From the NCBI GenBank assembly GCA_018894105.1, contig CM032133.1, positions 11,980,501 through 12,044,500 on the forward strand: a DNA stretch of 64,000 nucleotides. The letters are read 5' to 3'. Of the stretch, positions 1 through 11,519 are shown piece after piece; position 1 is the first letter of the stretch; each line of letters starts with the position of its first letter. Source of the stretch: Jacaranda mimosifolia. Lineage: Eukaryota > Streptophyta > Magnoliopsida > Lamiales > Bignoniaceae. Position numbers and translations under genes: made by a program. Below the pieces are notes generated by a model that saw only the letters and a list, made by a program, of their open reading frames with translations, ran no database searches and had not been told where the DNA came from.

Positions 1-1559
1 GAAAATTCCAAGGGCATAATTTTAAGTTGGTAATTCCACTATCATGTGATCTTGCCAACTTGCTTAATTGGAATCCAATTCCAATTAATTCAAATCATAT
101 TTGAATTCTTCCCTCCAATAATATATTCTCCTATTAATTAAATTAATCCAATTAATTTAATTAATTCAACTTGATTTAACAATTAAATCAAGCAAACTTA
201 ACTCTTTAAGTTTTCTTTAGTTAACTTAACTCTTTAAGTCAACTTGAATTATTCAACTATCAATGTGGCTCAAATAATCAACTCCTTAATTATTTGCCTA
301 ATTTAACTCCTTAAATTAGTTGATCAATTTAACACTTAAATCAATCAAGCCATAATTGATCTTGAAATCTCTCTCTCAAAATCGGTCCCTTAAGAGGGAC
401 GTATTTTCTAACACTTAGAAATGCTTCTTTCACCACTTAGAAAAGTTCAAGGCTTTTGTGTGTGACCCATTGGGTTCAACCATTCATCGGACATAGGCTC
501 ACAACTCCTTGTGACTTTTGAATATCAAATATTCATTCTAGTTTAAAACTCATTTTAAACTAGTCGACTTGATTCAATCGATCTCTATCAATTGAAGAGT
601 ACCTAATCACCATGGTCGATGTCCAACCTCAAGCCCATTGAGCCCAACTAATTGGTCGAAATGAATGTCTCTGTATGAACCTTTTAAAGCTCTACGCGTT
701 CCATGTAAATATGGTCATTCCGTCTCCTATCTCCATGAAAGAGGCCTAGGGCAAGATATTTGTCGGCTCCCTAATAGCCTCAATTCTATGCTTCTATTCT
801 AAATGTTCAATTCTGATGTATGACCTTATCTTTTGGAAAACTCTTTTCCCAAACTGTCATACCACCTTGCGCAAGGATTTCTGGAATATGATCATTATAG
901 AATGCATAGGAGATGTACTCGCCCTTCACAAAAGCGAGGAGTCGGATTCCATCTTGGATCTCATAAACCTCCATGCCAAGTAGCTCATATCCAATCATAC
1001 CCCAAATGGCCCGCTGGGTGACCAGGGATAAGTCAAAGCATGAGGACCGGACACAAGGTTACAATGGATCCTCAGGTCAAAGGACTAATTTATATGCACT
1101 AGCGTAAGTAGGAGAGCTTGCCACTACCGACTTGCCACTACGACTACCTAGTGGAGTCTCCAGTGGGTCTTCAGTGCCTTGTTCTCTAACAAGCACCCAC
1201 TAACATGCACCCGTATCATATACAGTTGCTCATGGAACGGAGCAATATCCAACTCTTTGGATTTATGCATCGTTAGTGCAAGTCTGTCTGGATCTTAGAT
1301 GTCCCGTCTCATAAGATCCTAGGACTTGGAATATTTAAGATCACGGCCGTGTAAGACTTATTCCATGATCACCACCCAGTGAACTGACCAAGTCCCGTAG
1401 TCATGTGTGTTCTAACGACTTCATCCAAATGCCAGTGAAGTAATATAATGCATAAGATGAATGTGGCCATATGTAAGATATCATTCAATCAAGATTGTCT
1501 CTTTAGAAAATAGTTTTACAAAGCCAAAATCATTGGCTTGCTGGGCACTATTTCTAACA
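1..1559 (-). mobile_element. LTR-like sequence, unclassified, cut by window start
   Basis: On the minus strand this stretch begins TGTTAGAAATAGTGCCC at 1559, a typical LTR start, and runs leftwards past the window edge. No purine tract is seen to its right, so it may be a solo LTR or the end of a non-autonomous element. It interrupts a different LTR that resumes at 1560. A 63-residue open frame lies at 998-807 on the same strand but has no motif I recognise. The left part (1-600) is AT-rich with repeated TTAACTCTTTAA-type words. Class and exact left end are not determinable here. Confidence 0.4.
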
Positions 1560-3740
1560 AGTACTAGCCATAAGACCTGTATCCGTAGGTCTGTTCCACC
1601 CAGCCGTCTTCCGAACCTAGCGCCTGGTCCCAAACCCCTATGGCGTCCCTCCGAGTGGAAACCGCCCATGGCGTCCCATGAGTTAAAATAATATAATGCC
1701 AACATATAAGAATTTAACCTTTAGACAATAACATGAATATAACAAGATACAATCTGAACATCCAATATACTGGCCAACAATGCCGTTTTGGATTAATAAT
1801 CCAAGTATTCCACTAGAATTGGCACTCGGTTGATACAACCGATAATCAAGTATGCCATCAAGGCCAAATAACTAATATATAGAATGAATTTAAATATGCC
1901 GACAAGATTTCTTGAACAATCAACACATTTATAAGAAGTAAACAAGTAATACGGGGTTAGCTGGCAAGGCTGTAGGGTACAAGGGACAGAATCAAATAAT
2001 ATAATAAAAGTTTTGGACACCAGAATAGAAACAAGCAATAACCCTCACAGAGTGTACACATTAGAAACAAATAACAATCGAGATTTCAAATAATATATGG
2101 ATTTCCAACAAGTACGATATAGAAACGGAAACCCTCACGGGGGTTTATCACAACAAGAAGTAGGTACAAGAAAGGCGCTAGGTTGACAGATCCTCACAGG
2201 ATGCAACAAATATAGAATCAGCTTGTACAAAGCATGTACCTATTGGTAGACCCTCACCTTAGTAGTTTTAGAAAAAAGACAATCACAATCAGCAATCTAT
2301 TGGTCATCGGGACCCACTTCTTCGCCACCTATTCAAAAGAGTATATTCATAGTCAAAATTCCCATTCAACCCTATTAATCATAATTATATTATTTACAAT
2401 CTAGAATCACTAATTACTCGATTAATACGGTAATTTTAAAGCTTGAACGGTACTATCGGCCCAAAATGGCTAATAAAGTCATTATTGCCAAAATAATCCT
2501 AGTTTTCATATCAAGCCTAATAATGGAACATAAACTAGTCCTCAATTATATATTTAGCCTTATATCGGTATCCCAAATCAAAATAAATGGTCCAGATGTC
2601 TTAATTATCCCAATTATTTCTACTTAAGTCTAAAATTTCTAAATTTAGGGTTTTCTTGCTTAATAAACTCAATTAATCCCAAAGTTAACATGTATCAATA
2701 TAGATCTAGGTCCAAGAATTCAAACAATATCCATGCATATAATATTCTAATTCTCATAGCAAGATACACTTTAGAATCATTTCATTCAAAAATATCCTAA
2801 ACCCAATACCGATCATTACCCAATATTTGCTTAACCAAACCTCAAAATCACAAACCAAAAGCACCACCGTGATCACCGCGAGAAGGGAAGGTATCTTGGG
2901 ACCACCGCTGCACGGTAATCCAAAAAATGCCAACTCCACCACCAATCGACTCATTTCAGCTTAATCAACAAAATGCCCAAGTTAATTTTGCCATTCACCA
3001 TCAAATTGACCTTCAATTAGAGCTTCAATCAACTACGCTACCTCACGCCGCCGTCTCAATTTTCCTACAATTTTGTCGCCGTTAATGGTCGGAATTGGAA
3101 ATTGAAGCCACCACTGCATTCCTTAAGCTGAACCAATAAAAACCCACTGTCCAGATTTCTGATTTCGCCGTTGGTAACATTGCGCCGTCGAGCTCTGTCA
3201 TGGCCATGACTTTAAGAGGTATTCCGGCCTTTACACTGGTTGGTTTAGGGGAGAAAATGGTACCAATCTATTCTTTGTGAGGAGAGAAACAATTTGGTAT
3301 ATAATGTTAAGGTTTTCACTGCTCTCAGGAGGAGATGGCTGGAGGAGGAAGACACGGTTGCATAGAGAAGAAACTAAAAATTCTTGGGGGGAGGGGGAGG
3401 TATATATATATTCATCTTTCGGTAATTGGATTTTGACCCCCAAAGCTATGCTCCAGCCCTCAATTGGGTCCTCCAAAAAATTGAACATCTTCAATTCAGC
3501 CCCTAACTTATTAGTGCCTCACATTGACCCATTTGACCCAAAATATTAGCCATGCAACCCCCACAACTTTGAAAAAGTGATCCAATCAAGTCTTGTTTAA
3601 TTGCACTTTGACCCCAAAACTTTCAAAAATTTTGCAATTAAGTTCTTTTTATTTATTTTTTGAGCCCTAAAATCCGAACAACCAATATCTTGATTTCTAA
3701 ATTCTAATTTTTCCAAAATATCATTTTTAGGGATGTTACA
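1560..3740 (-). mobile_element. Gypsy LTR fragment (TGTAACA family), reverse orientation
   Basis: Read on the minus strand it starts TGTAACATCCCTAAAAATG at 3740. It contains the same landmark words as the LTRs of the gypsy element at 24965-33244: a 'gaagtgggtccc...ccaataga' block at about 2300-2330 and repeated 'gtgagggtt' blocks between about 2045 and 2260. It is therefore a diverged relative of that LTR family. No polypurine tract or coding region adjoins it on the right. Its left part is interrupted at 1559/1560 by another LTR-like sequence. ORFs on either strand inside it show no domain. Confidence 0.55.
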
Positions 3741-5708
3741 TGTAGGATCTTGAAGGCATGGAGAAGTTTATGTTCTTGAGAAAAAGTTCATGAAGTCGAG
3801 AGAAGGAACCCATTTCTTGGTGTTCTCTTAAATAAATTGATGATTATCCTAAGGAATTTTCTTTTTCTTTCTTGGTAATTCAAGAGATTTGGATGTGTGA
3901 TCGCATTTCTTGAAGATTCAAGCTTTGAACATGTATTCTTGAAGCTCGAAGAAATCAAGAAATTCCTAGAGGTGTTCTTGAATGAAATTCAAGAAGATTA
4001 CTAATCCTGATGGAAGAAAGAGTTCCTTATCAAATCTTTAATTTAATATTTAAGGTAAAGTTTCTAAACTCTTATTAATTTTGGTTGTCGTATGAGGATT
4101 CGCATCGCAATCGGATGTGCTAATATTTTGTTTTAAATTTTTTATTTCTTTCATTGTGCCAGCATCACGAGGCCCATGTGAATCTAATACTTGCTAATCC
4201 TTATTGGAGTCTACTATGATTCATTGGGCTTCAACCCATTTCCATTACAAAGCTTGGGTTAACTAGGCTAGATCTTTGAATCGAGCTATTCCTAGCTGAA
4301 CCTTAATCATATAGGCTTCCAGGATTATCTATGTAATTGCAGCTTACAATGAGATGTATATATATATCTATATATAGTTTTATGCATATTTAAAATATTG
4401 TCTGCTTTTCAACTAATGCAATCTTCAATTCATGCTTATCTATTGTCTTTATTGTAACACATTTGAGTGAAGCCCCTAGGACCACAAGACTTGATCGTTA
4501 TATTATGGATGGTAACTATGAAATAGACCTATATGGTTTAGATATTGAACTCCTCCAAGTCATAGGATTTACTTTAACAAGACAAAAAAATGATAGATTC
4601 GAATGCATTTGCACTAGCAATACATGTTCCACTTTATGGATTACATTGCATTATATGGACCATCAGTGTAAAGACACTACTGGCACTAGGCGATGCTCAT
4701 TAGAGATTGAGTTCATTGAAGAATCCCACTTATAAATTTTAATTTGGGTTCTAGTCACAAACCACTTTGGAAATTCTCTATCTTATGGTTACATAATATT
4801 AGTGCTTAGATTTGAAATTCCGTGGTAACATTATGTAAGGCTACTTATACTTTGATACATGTTTGGATCACACAGTGAACCACAATTGGCTGCCACTTTA
4901 TGGTATGGCAATTTTGGGATTTCTTTTTTTGTACAATTTTGGAGGCTTTATTGATATCCAATGAAGCCAAGAGGAGAATAAGTTTTTTTTTTTATTAATT
5001 CTTAATTAAAGAATTTTACCTTAATTTTTTTTAATACTACATTCATTTTGATCTCTCTAATAATGATCTGCATTATAATGGGAACCATGATGTTTTAGTT
5101 TATGATATTGTGTTTAAATTTTTTATTTTTTTTTGTACCATCATCTCGAAAAATATGTGAAGTTAACAAGAATTGTCCACTTGACACTATCAATTCGACC
5201 TACTGGCAGCGGCCCAAATGAGATATAACCCACAATTATGAATAGCTAAATATATTTTGATGATTTTAACTTGATTCTTGTGAAGAAACCTTAGAGAAAA
5301 ATTAGTTATAGCTCTAAAAGGGTCAAACTGAATTATCATCACATGAAAATATCTGATTAAAATTTTATCCAGTAAGTAAATATTTTCACACATCGGAAAT
5401 CACTAAATTATTTGACAATCACATTCTTAAAGTATTTCTAGTTGACCCCTATATGAAATACATGCAAAAAAAAATACTTACATAATTCGTGTTCTCACAT
5501 CCTATCCTAAAATACGTTGAAAGATTTAAAAAATTTGAATATTGTAAATTAATTTTGGGAATATCTTTATCTTCAAAAGGATTGCATATTCCATAATGAA
5601 TATCCTTCAATTCTCATCACATTTTATGTAACCACCAAGTATATAAAAATATCTCAGCCAAGCTTGTAATTATATCAAAGTGATTTACATTATGTGCATA
5701 AAATTATG
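3741..5708. other. No recognised gene; AT-rich spacer
   Basis: I recognise no transposon protein, RNA gene or conserved motif in this stretch. It holds one short open frame (4463-4735), a TA-rich run near 4350-4380, poly-T tracts near 4984 and 5120, and an imperfect direct repeat (about 4118-4200 and 5087-5170). It may be old, unrecognisable repeat DNA. Confidence 0.4.
4463..4735 (+). CDS. Hypothetical short ORF, 90 aa
   Basis: A 90-codon open frame from an ATG at 4463 to a TAA at 4733-4735. The product is mixed in composition, with a Cys-containing middle (ECICTSNTCSTLW) and an acidic end. I do not recognise a family, signal peptide or membrane segment. No promoter or splice context supports expression, and the flanks look like decayed repeat DNA. 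It could be chance or a remnant exon. Confidence 0.12.
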   Translation: MSEAPRTTRLDRYIMDGNYEIDLYGLDIELLQVIGFTLTRQKNDRFECICTSNTCSTLWITLHYMDHQCKDTTGTRRCSLEIEFIEESHL

Positions 5709-5713
5709 ATATT
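5709..5713. repeat. TSD ATATT, left copy
   Basis: Five-base target-site duplication ATATT immediately left of the element at 5714-13401. The matching copy is 13402-13406. The exact match on both sides fixes the element boundaries. Confidence 0.8.
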
Positions 5714-6155
5714 TGTAAGCGCAAATTTCTTTGTCTGCAATAAATAAAATTACAAGACAACAAAAACCTATACAAATAAAATGAAATTCAAACTTATTGA
5801 TTGTGGATTCAATCTCTAATCTAATCCTCTTATTTTTTCCCTTCCAAATATGATCTTGAAATTTGATGAGCCCTGTGATGAATGCCTTGAATACCATGGA
5901 TTTCCTTGAATTTGATTTGAAATAATATCAATTCGAGGGCTTCACACTGTAACCTCGAATCAAATGTCAAAAATATATGAGCTCCGCAAAGAACGCCTTG
6001 AACGTCATGGATCTCCTTGAATTTAATTTGAAGAAAATAACACCAATTCGAAGGCTTTGCACCTTAATCTCGAATCAAATGCCAAAATATGATGAGCTTT
6101 GCAAGGAATACTGTGGATCTCCTTGAATTTGTTGGAGAGAATTGCTGGACTCCTT
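5714..6155 (-). repeat. 3' LTR of the Tat-like element, second half
   Basis: The remaining 442 bp of the split LTR, ending ...GCGCTTACA at 5714 on the minus strand. The same terminal words recur at the LTR fragments in the 41-59 kb array. It contains the first TCCTT copy (6151-6155) at the nested insertion. Confidence 0.8.
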
Positions 6156-7027
6156 TGATGATGGTATGATATGCTTGGTGGTATATTGGGCTCTAGCCCA
6201 ACATGATCGACCAAAATAGGAGTCTGAAGGAAGTGTTTAGGTGTAATCAGGTTGATTTTGCAACCAATAACAAATGTTAGGCTAGCTGAGGAGCCCTTGG
6301 CTAAGGTCCGACGCTCAAGTCAGTACTTAATCGACCAAAAATAAGAGCTACAAAGTGAGGGCTTAAGTGATAATGAACATACTTTGCTGAAAGGTCGCGA
6401 TGGGTATTTATAGCCTCTCTTGAGAGGCTAAGATGTCAATGATACCCTTGCTTATACAGAGAGGACCTTTGTCCTTACCTGAGGACCTTTAGGTCTTCTT
6501 TCTTCTGTGTACTTCTCCAAGTGATGCATTTTCCTACTCTTTAGGACATGGCGGTACGGTAGAGGCACGCACTACTCTAGTTCTATAGAATGGTTGTATG
6601 GGAGATGGCACGCACCATTAATGTAGAGGCACGCTATCTGTCAGAGCATTTAATGCTGCAGAGAGGTGGTTGTGGTGTACTCAATGTGACTATCACCGAT
6701 GGCGTGGGACTGCTCTAAGCTGCTTCGATCGACCTTGTAGGGTTAAGGTGTTTCCTCATCTGCCAAGCCATCTATGCACACTCTGTTTGAGGTGATGGAA
6801 TTCTGTTGGATCCAAAGGTCTTTCTGGTTGAGTGATGAATGGTCATTCTCGAGCTAATCGACCAAGCTTTGGTCAACCGGGTAAGGTGTTGATATGTGCT
6901 AATGAAATGGCCCAATGAGGACTTGGACTTGGTTGATCACCTGGTTGATTGTTAATGGGCTGTTCCATATCATATCGCTTACTTGGCAACTGTTAGTGGG
7001 TTGGGCCTATTGGGCTATCCCATATCA
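6156..7027 (-). repeat. 3' LTR of nested element (872 bp)
   Basis: Ends TGATGATGG at 6156 and CCATATCA at 7027 in plus-strand reading. The block from 6540 ('tttaggacatgg') to 7027 is repeated at 9401-9875. TG...CA ends and the TCCTT duplication define it. Confidence 0.75.
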
Positions 7028-7048
7028 TGAGTTCCCCCACTCTCGAGT
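7028..7048 (-). promoter_or_regulatory. Polypurine-tract-like sequence
   Basis: Minus-strand GAGAGTGGGGGAACTCA abuts the LTR start TGATATGGG. It resembles the AGTGGGGGCA tract of the surrounding element and sets the inferred orientation. Confidence 0.5.
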
Positions 7049-7449
7049 TCTGATCGAGTTGTTCGACGGAAAGGACCGAGGAGTAGCTTACTTGGAAAAC
7101 TAAATATGTTCAACCAAGGATTTAACACGTCACAATCTTTAAATTTAAAAATTCAACTAAGGTTTCAACACATTTAATGCGTATGTTACATTGGGCGGCG
7201 TGCTTACCCAACCAGCAGATGCATAATAATTTTTCAGTAATCGGTTGACTTACCTACTGGCTGGGGCCTATAAATAGCGTAGTGAAAAATTTTCATTTGT
7301 ACTATTAAAGCAATTTGAGAGGTTGAGCTTTGCGATTTACTACTCCTTCCAGTAGTCAAGTTTGTTCTATTCTTGCCTACCATGTAAGTTTCCTTCAATC
7401 TTGAGTAGATTTGTTCTTCTTCATTTCGAGCAAATATCTTGTAGCAAAC

Positions 7450-9166
7450 ATGCTGAGAATTTTTGAGGAGGGTAGCAATAGGGGGAGCAATTTTGATGAG
7501 ACCTGGTTGGGTGTGGGTTCGACCGGAAGGGTAGGTGACTCGACTGGTGGGACTAGCGATGAGTCTTTCAATGATAGCTTTAGCTCTTCTAATAGCTTGA
7601 GTGATACAAGGGTTGACATTGGGGGTGGGGCAGGGCCATCTGGGAAAGCGAGTCGACCTCCAATATCTTGGGGTAGGCTATTTACTGCTGATCGCTATAG
7701 TGAGATTATATCTAAGATCAAAGATAGAGATAAAGTTGATCAGGCAGTTGTATCACATTCCTTTGGAGTTTGAGTTGATTGTCCTTAGGCCTAGCAATAG
7801 GCTACATTGACCTCCGAATGGTTGCCTAACAATTTTTTAGGATGCCCTTAAGTGTGGGCTTAGGTTTCCTATAGAACAAGCTGTAGTCAACCTGCTAGTA
7901 GGTCTCTAGGTTTGCATCACCCAATTGCTCCTCAACTGTGTTTCGATTCTTTACAGCTTCGTTAGTTTAATGGTCATACACAACCAACCCCCATCTTTTG
8001 CAAATTTTAGCAACCTCTTCCATCTGTCAATGTCCCAAAAGTTGGGTAGCACTGTGGAGTTAGGCTTTTATTATCTCATAGCCCGTCCTCAGTGAACGTT
8101 CTTGGTGACCCCTTTCTCTTCACATTGCCAAGCATGGAAAAATGCTATTTCTTTATTCGAGCTATGGGCGAGGTTGGGTTCAATATTCCTAGGGGATGGC
8201 TTAGGGGTCAGGTCGAGATGCCAGGGAATGAGATCCCCACTTGGCCCAATACATTCATTCAAGACCTAATCGAATTTGGTCAAATGGAGGCATCAGGGTA
8301 TATCGAGGAGAGGAACTTGCTAGTAGCAGGCTTATCACCTGCTTAGCTGGATTTTCTAGCTAATGCTCGACTAGGTAGACACCATTATTTATTTCTGTCA
8401 TTTTTTATTTATATACTTTCTGGTTTATAATTTCAGATTGAGAAGAAATCATGAATTACACTCGCTAGCAAGTGATGGCTAGGCAGCAAAGGGCGCTCAG
8501 CATCTGCTTGTCGGGAGACTACCTCCCAAAGTACTTTGCAACAGGTGCCAATATCAACACCTCCTCTTACTCGACTAGCTTCGGTTGAGGCTAGCAGTCG
8601 ACGTCTTGACAGAAAAGGCTGGCTGCCAACAAGCAAGCTCCTGCTTGAAAAAGGACAGCAGCTGAGAAAGGGAAATGGAAGGCTAATGAGCCATTGCTCT
8701 TCTAGCCCAGACTAGACGATGATTCATTCCCTTTGCCCATTTTTCCTTTCTGAAATTCAGGCCCGACATTGGGGTTCAAAATAAGATCTCAATGCTTGGG
8801 GCGAGGGTCGACTGGAGCGGGCCCCCTAAAGGTGCTGATGGCCTGGCTGTTTACCAAAAGAAGTTGCTGGAGATGAGCCAGCTGGAGGCTTTAAAAGCGT
8901 TTGCATACCATGCAAACAGGGTAAATGTCTAGTCAAGTTTTAATTGTTTTGTCCAAGTTTATGTTTGAGTTTTTTGACCAAACTTGTTTTTATTACAGGT
9001 TGGGCAAAATGGGCTACCATTTTTATCGAAGGGTTGAGTTGGCTCTTGGTGACCGCAAGGAGCTCCAAAAAGAGCGAGATGACACTGACATCACGAAGAC
9101 TCAAGTTGATTCACAAGAGTCGAGGATCAGCAAGCTGACTCGACATGTTGAAGAAAAGGGCGTGTA
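7450..9166 (+). pseudogene. Putative gypsy-type transposon protein (antisense extra ORF), degenerate
   Basis: Plus-strand coding remnant in several frames. It has a Ser/Gly-rich N-terminal part (7450-7773). Next comes a block with 'CGLRFPIEQAVVNLL' and a following 'FYYLIARPQ' (about 7830-8090). Then follows 'FIRAMGEVGFNIPRGW' with an 'EERNLLVAGLSPA' end (8092-8346), and last a charged, coiled-coil-like tail (8999-9166). The order and words resemble the plant 'putative gypsy type transposon' domain (Pfam PF04195), recognised by pattern only. Intron-like GT...AG segments lie at 8375-8436 and 8921-8998, both with pyrimidine-rich acceptors, so transcription on this strand is plausible. At least two in-frame stops break the middle. 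Its function in the family is not established. Confidence 0.5.
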
Positions 9167-9400
9167 GCTGGTGGCTGCGATAACTTAAAAAAGTTGCCTT
9201 GACGAGCTGCTGCGTAAAGCGAGGTTAGAGGCAGAGGTAGCCCAAAATGCTAGTTGAGCATTGGGATACAATAGCACTACTAGATACACATGAGATGAGT
9301 TCTTCAAAACACTGTCGAGTATTCACAAGGAGGTAGTTCAACAGTTTATGCTGTGCTCAGCATTCCAAGATACAAGTGTTTTCTTTGTGGCCGCGACGCA

Positions 9401-9875
9401 TTTAGGACATGACGGTACGGTAGAGGTGCTCACTACTCTGGTTTTGCAGAATGCTGGTACGGGAGGTGGCATGCACCATTATGCGGAAGCACGCCACCTG
9501 TCAGAGCATTTAATGCGACAGAGAGACGGTTGTGATGCATTTAATGCAACTATGACTGGTGGCATGGGACTGCTCTAAGCTGCTCCATCGACCTCCTAGG
9601 GTTGAGATGTTTCCTCGTCTGGCAGCCATTTGTGCACACTTTGTCGAGGTGATGGAATTCCATTGGATCCAAAGGTCTTTCTAGTTGAGGGATAAAAGGT
9701 TATTCTCGAGTTGATTAACCACACTCAGATCAACCGGACAAGGTATTGAAATTCGTGCTGGTGAAATGGCCCAATGAAGACTTGGGCCTGGTCAATTGTT
9801 AGTGGGTTGTTCCATATCATATCGCTTACCTAGTCGACTGTTAGTAGGTTGAGCTTGTTTGGCTATCCCATATCA
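9401..9875 (-). repeat. Truncated 5' LTR of nested element
   Basis: Homologous to 6540-7027 ('tttaggacatgacggtacggtagagg' onward, given in two parts: the first 11 bases match exactly). The inner approximately 384 bp of the LTR and the primer-binding site are absent, so this copy is inactive. Confidence 0.7.
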
Positions 9876-9880
9876 TCCTT

Positions 9881-10258
9881 CAAAGTTTCTCTTGCTAGGA
9901 TTTGTGTTATGTGTCGCATGAGCTTTAGTTACCCTTTTTATATAGATAGCGATGGGAGACTTTCAGATTGACTTAAACTTTTTTTATAGTTATTTTTTTG
10001 ATAAGATAATATCAAATATCAAGAGTTATCAAATATCTTTGATTTGATTGGTCCATAGACATAGATACTTCATCTTTGACACTTTTCAATACTTGATTTG
10101 AGCATAAAATAAATACTAGAATATTAATTAAAATTAACTATTTATCTTTTAAAATTAAATTTAATAAATTCCAAGATAAATAGAAAATTTTGAATTGATA
10201 ACTAGCATATTTTTTTATCCGTGTCACTATTTAATTGGGCAAAATTAATATGTCTACA
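9881..10258 (-). repeat. 3' LTR of the Tat-like element, first half
   Basis: Begins TGTAGACATATTAATTTTGC at 10258 on the minus strand, right after the polypurine tract. Homologous to the first part of the 5' LTR. It breaks at 9881, where the nested element's TSD (TCCTT, 9876-9880) begins, and continues at 6155-5714. Confidence 0.8.
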
Positions 10259-10276
10259 AATGCCCCCACTTTAAGG
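10259..10276 (-). promoter_or_regulatory. Polypurine tract
   Basis: On the minus strand CCTTAAAGTGGGGGCATT directly precedes the 3' LTR start at 10258, as expected for the plus-strand-synthesis primer. A near-identical tract occurs on the opposite strand at 63726-63743. Confidence 0.7.
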
Positions 10277-10479
10277 CTTGGTGAAAGATGTGCCAATCAT
10301 CCATGAAAGAGGCAAGACTTGAAGTATTTGAGAATTTTTTCTTTTTCTCTCTATTTTTTCAAATGTCTGTAAGAAATTCTCCAAGCATTCCTTAAGCAAT
10401 GGAGTGCTTCTACAAACATGCTGCAAATTACCGTCAAGAACTATATCACTTTATAGAATCTTTATGAACTTTGTGGATT

Positions 10480-11340
10480 GCTAATACTTGGAGATTTTTA
10501 TGATGAAGTCTTCCCAAATGCCTATGAACCCAATAAATAGATCAAGTCATAAAGCAGTTCAAAGTAAACATCCTTTTGAGGGGGATACCGTACACAATTT
10601 ATACTCATTCGGGCTAGGAGTAAGATGCAGTTTAGGCTCATCGCCAAGGATCATATTTAAGTTGAATAAACATTTTATACTCGTGTCAAGGAGTCCATTT
10701 GAATTTGATTGATAATTTATACTCGTGTCAATGAGTTTTCTTGAGTTTGACTTAATACATAATTTACACTCTCTTATCAAGGAGTACATGATCTAGGAGT
10801 ATTATTGATAGTTTAAGCTCTTATCAAGGAGCACATGGGGAGACTTTGAATATTTAGATAGTTTATGCTCGTATCTAGGAGCCTTATAGATAGTTTGAAC
10901 TCTTATTAAGGAGCACAGAGGGAGACTTTGAATATTTAGATATTTATGCTTGTATCTAGGAGCCTTATTGATAGTTTAAGCTCTTATCAAGCATCACTTA
11001 GAATTTGGAGACTTGAATTTTGGACTTGAAGACTTGAAGATTTGAGTATTTGATTTGGATACATCAAAATTTGAGTCTTGGACTTGGAGACTTGAACCTC
11101 GACTTGAAGACTTGGAGACTTAATTTTTTGATTTGAAAACTTGAGTCATGGATCTGGAGAATTAGAGTTTGAACTTGAAGACTAGAGTCATGGATCTGAA
11201 GACTTGGAAACTTGAAAACTTAGATTTAGATACTTGGGAACTAGAGAATTTTAGAGAGTTTATGCTCTTATCTGGGAGCATTATTGATAGTTTAGACTCA
11301 TATCGATGAGCATTTGGAATTTGGAGATGAAAATTAATTG
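10480..11340 (-). repeat. Degenerate tandem repeats in the element's 3' UTR
   Basis: Short words such as 'gatagtttaagctcttatcaaggagca' and 'gtatctaggagcc' recur many times. The clearest pair is an approximately 82-bp unit starting near 10841 and again near 10923. Farther right (about 10990-11250) a shorter 'gacttgaagacttg' motif dominates. The array lies between gag and the polypurine tract, where Tat-lineage elements are known to carry variable tandem repeats. Confidence 0.7.
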
Positions 11341-11519
11341 CCCTCAGCATCTTCAGCATCATTGGCATCACTTGAATCTTCTTATTCATCAAAATTCATG
11401 CTTATTTCAATATTATGTGCACGAGTTGCCAAATCTTCAAAAGTTTTTTGTTTAATTTCTTGATATAGCAAAGACTCCAATGCATTCCTTGGATACATAT
11501 CTCAATGACTGAAATCTTT

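Larger units (their letters stand above)
6156..9875 (-). mobile_element. Nested LTR element with antisense extra ORF
   Basis: A 3.7-kb insertion inside the 3' LTR of the surrounding element, with exact TSD TCCTT (6151-6155 and 9876-9880) and TG...CA ends. The left LTR is complete (6156-7027); the right one keeps only 475 bp (9401-9875). The PPT-like tract right of the left LTR places the element on the minus strand. The 5' LTR's inner end, PBS, gag and pol are missing. The only coding remnant (7450-9166) reads on the plus strand, antisense to the element. This resembles Tat-lineage gypsy elements, some of which carry an extra ORF near the 3' LTR. Confidence 0.7.
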
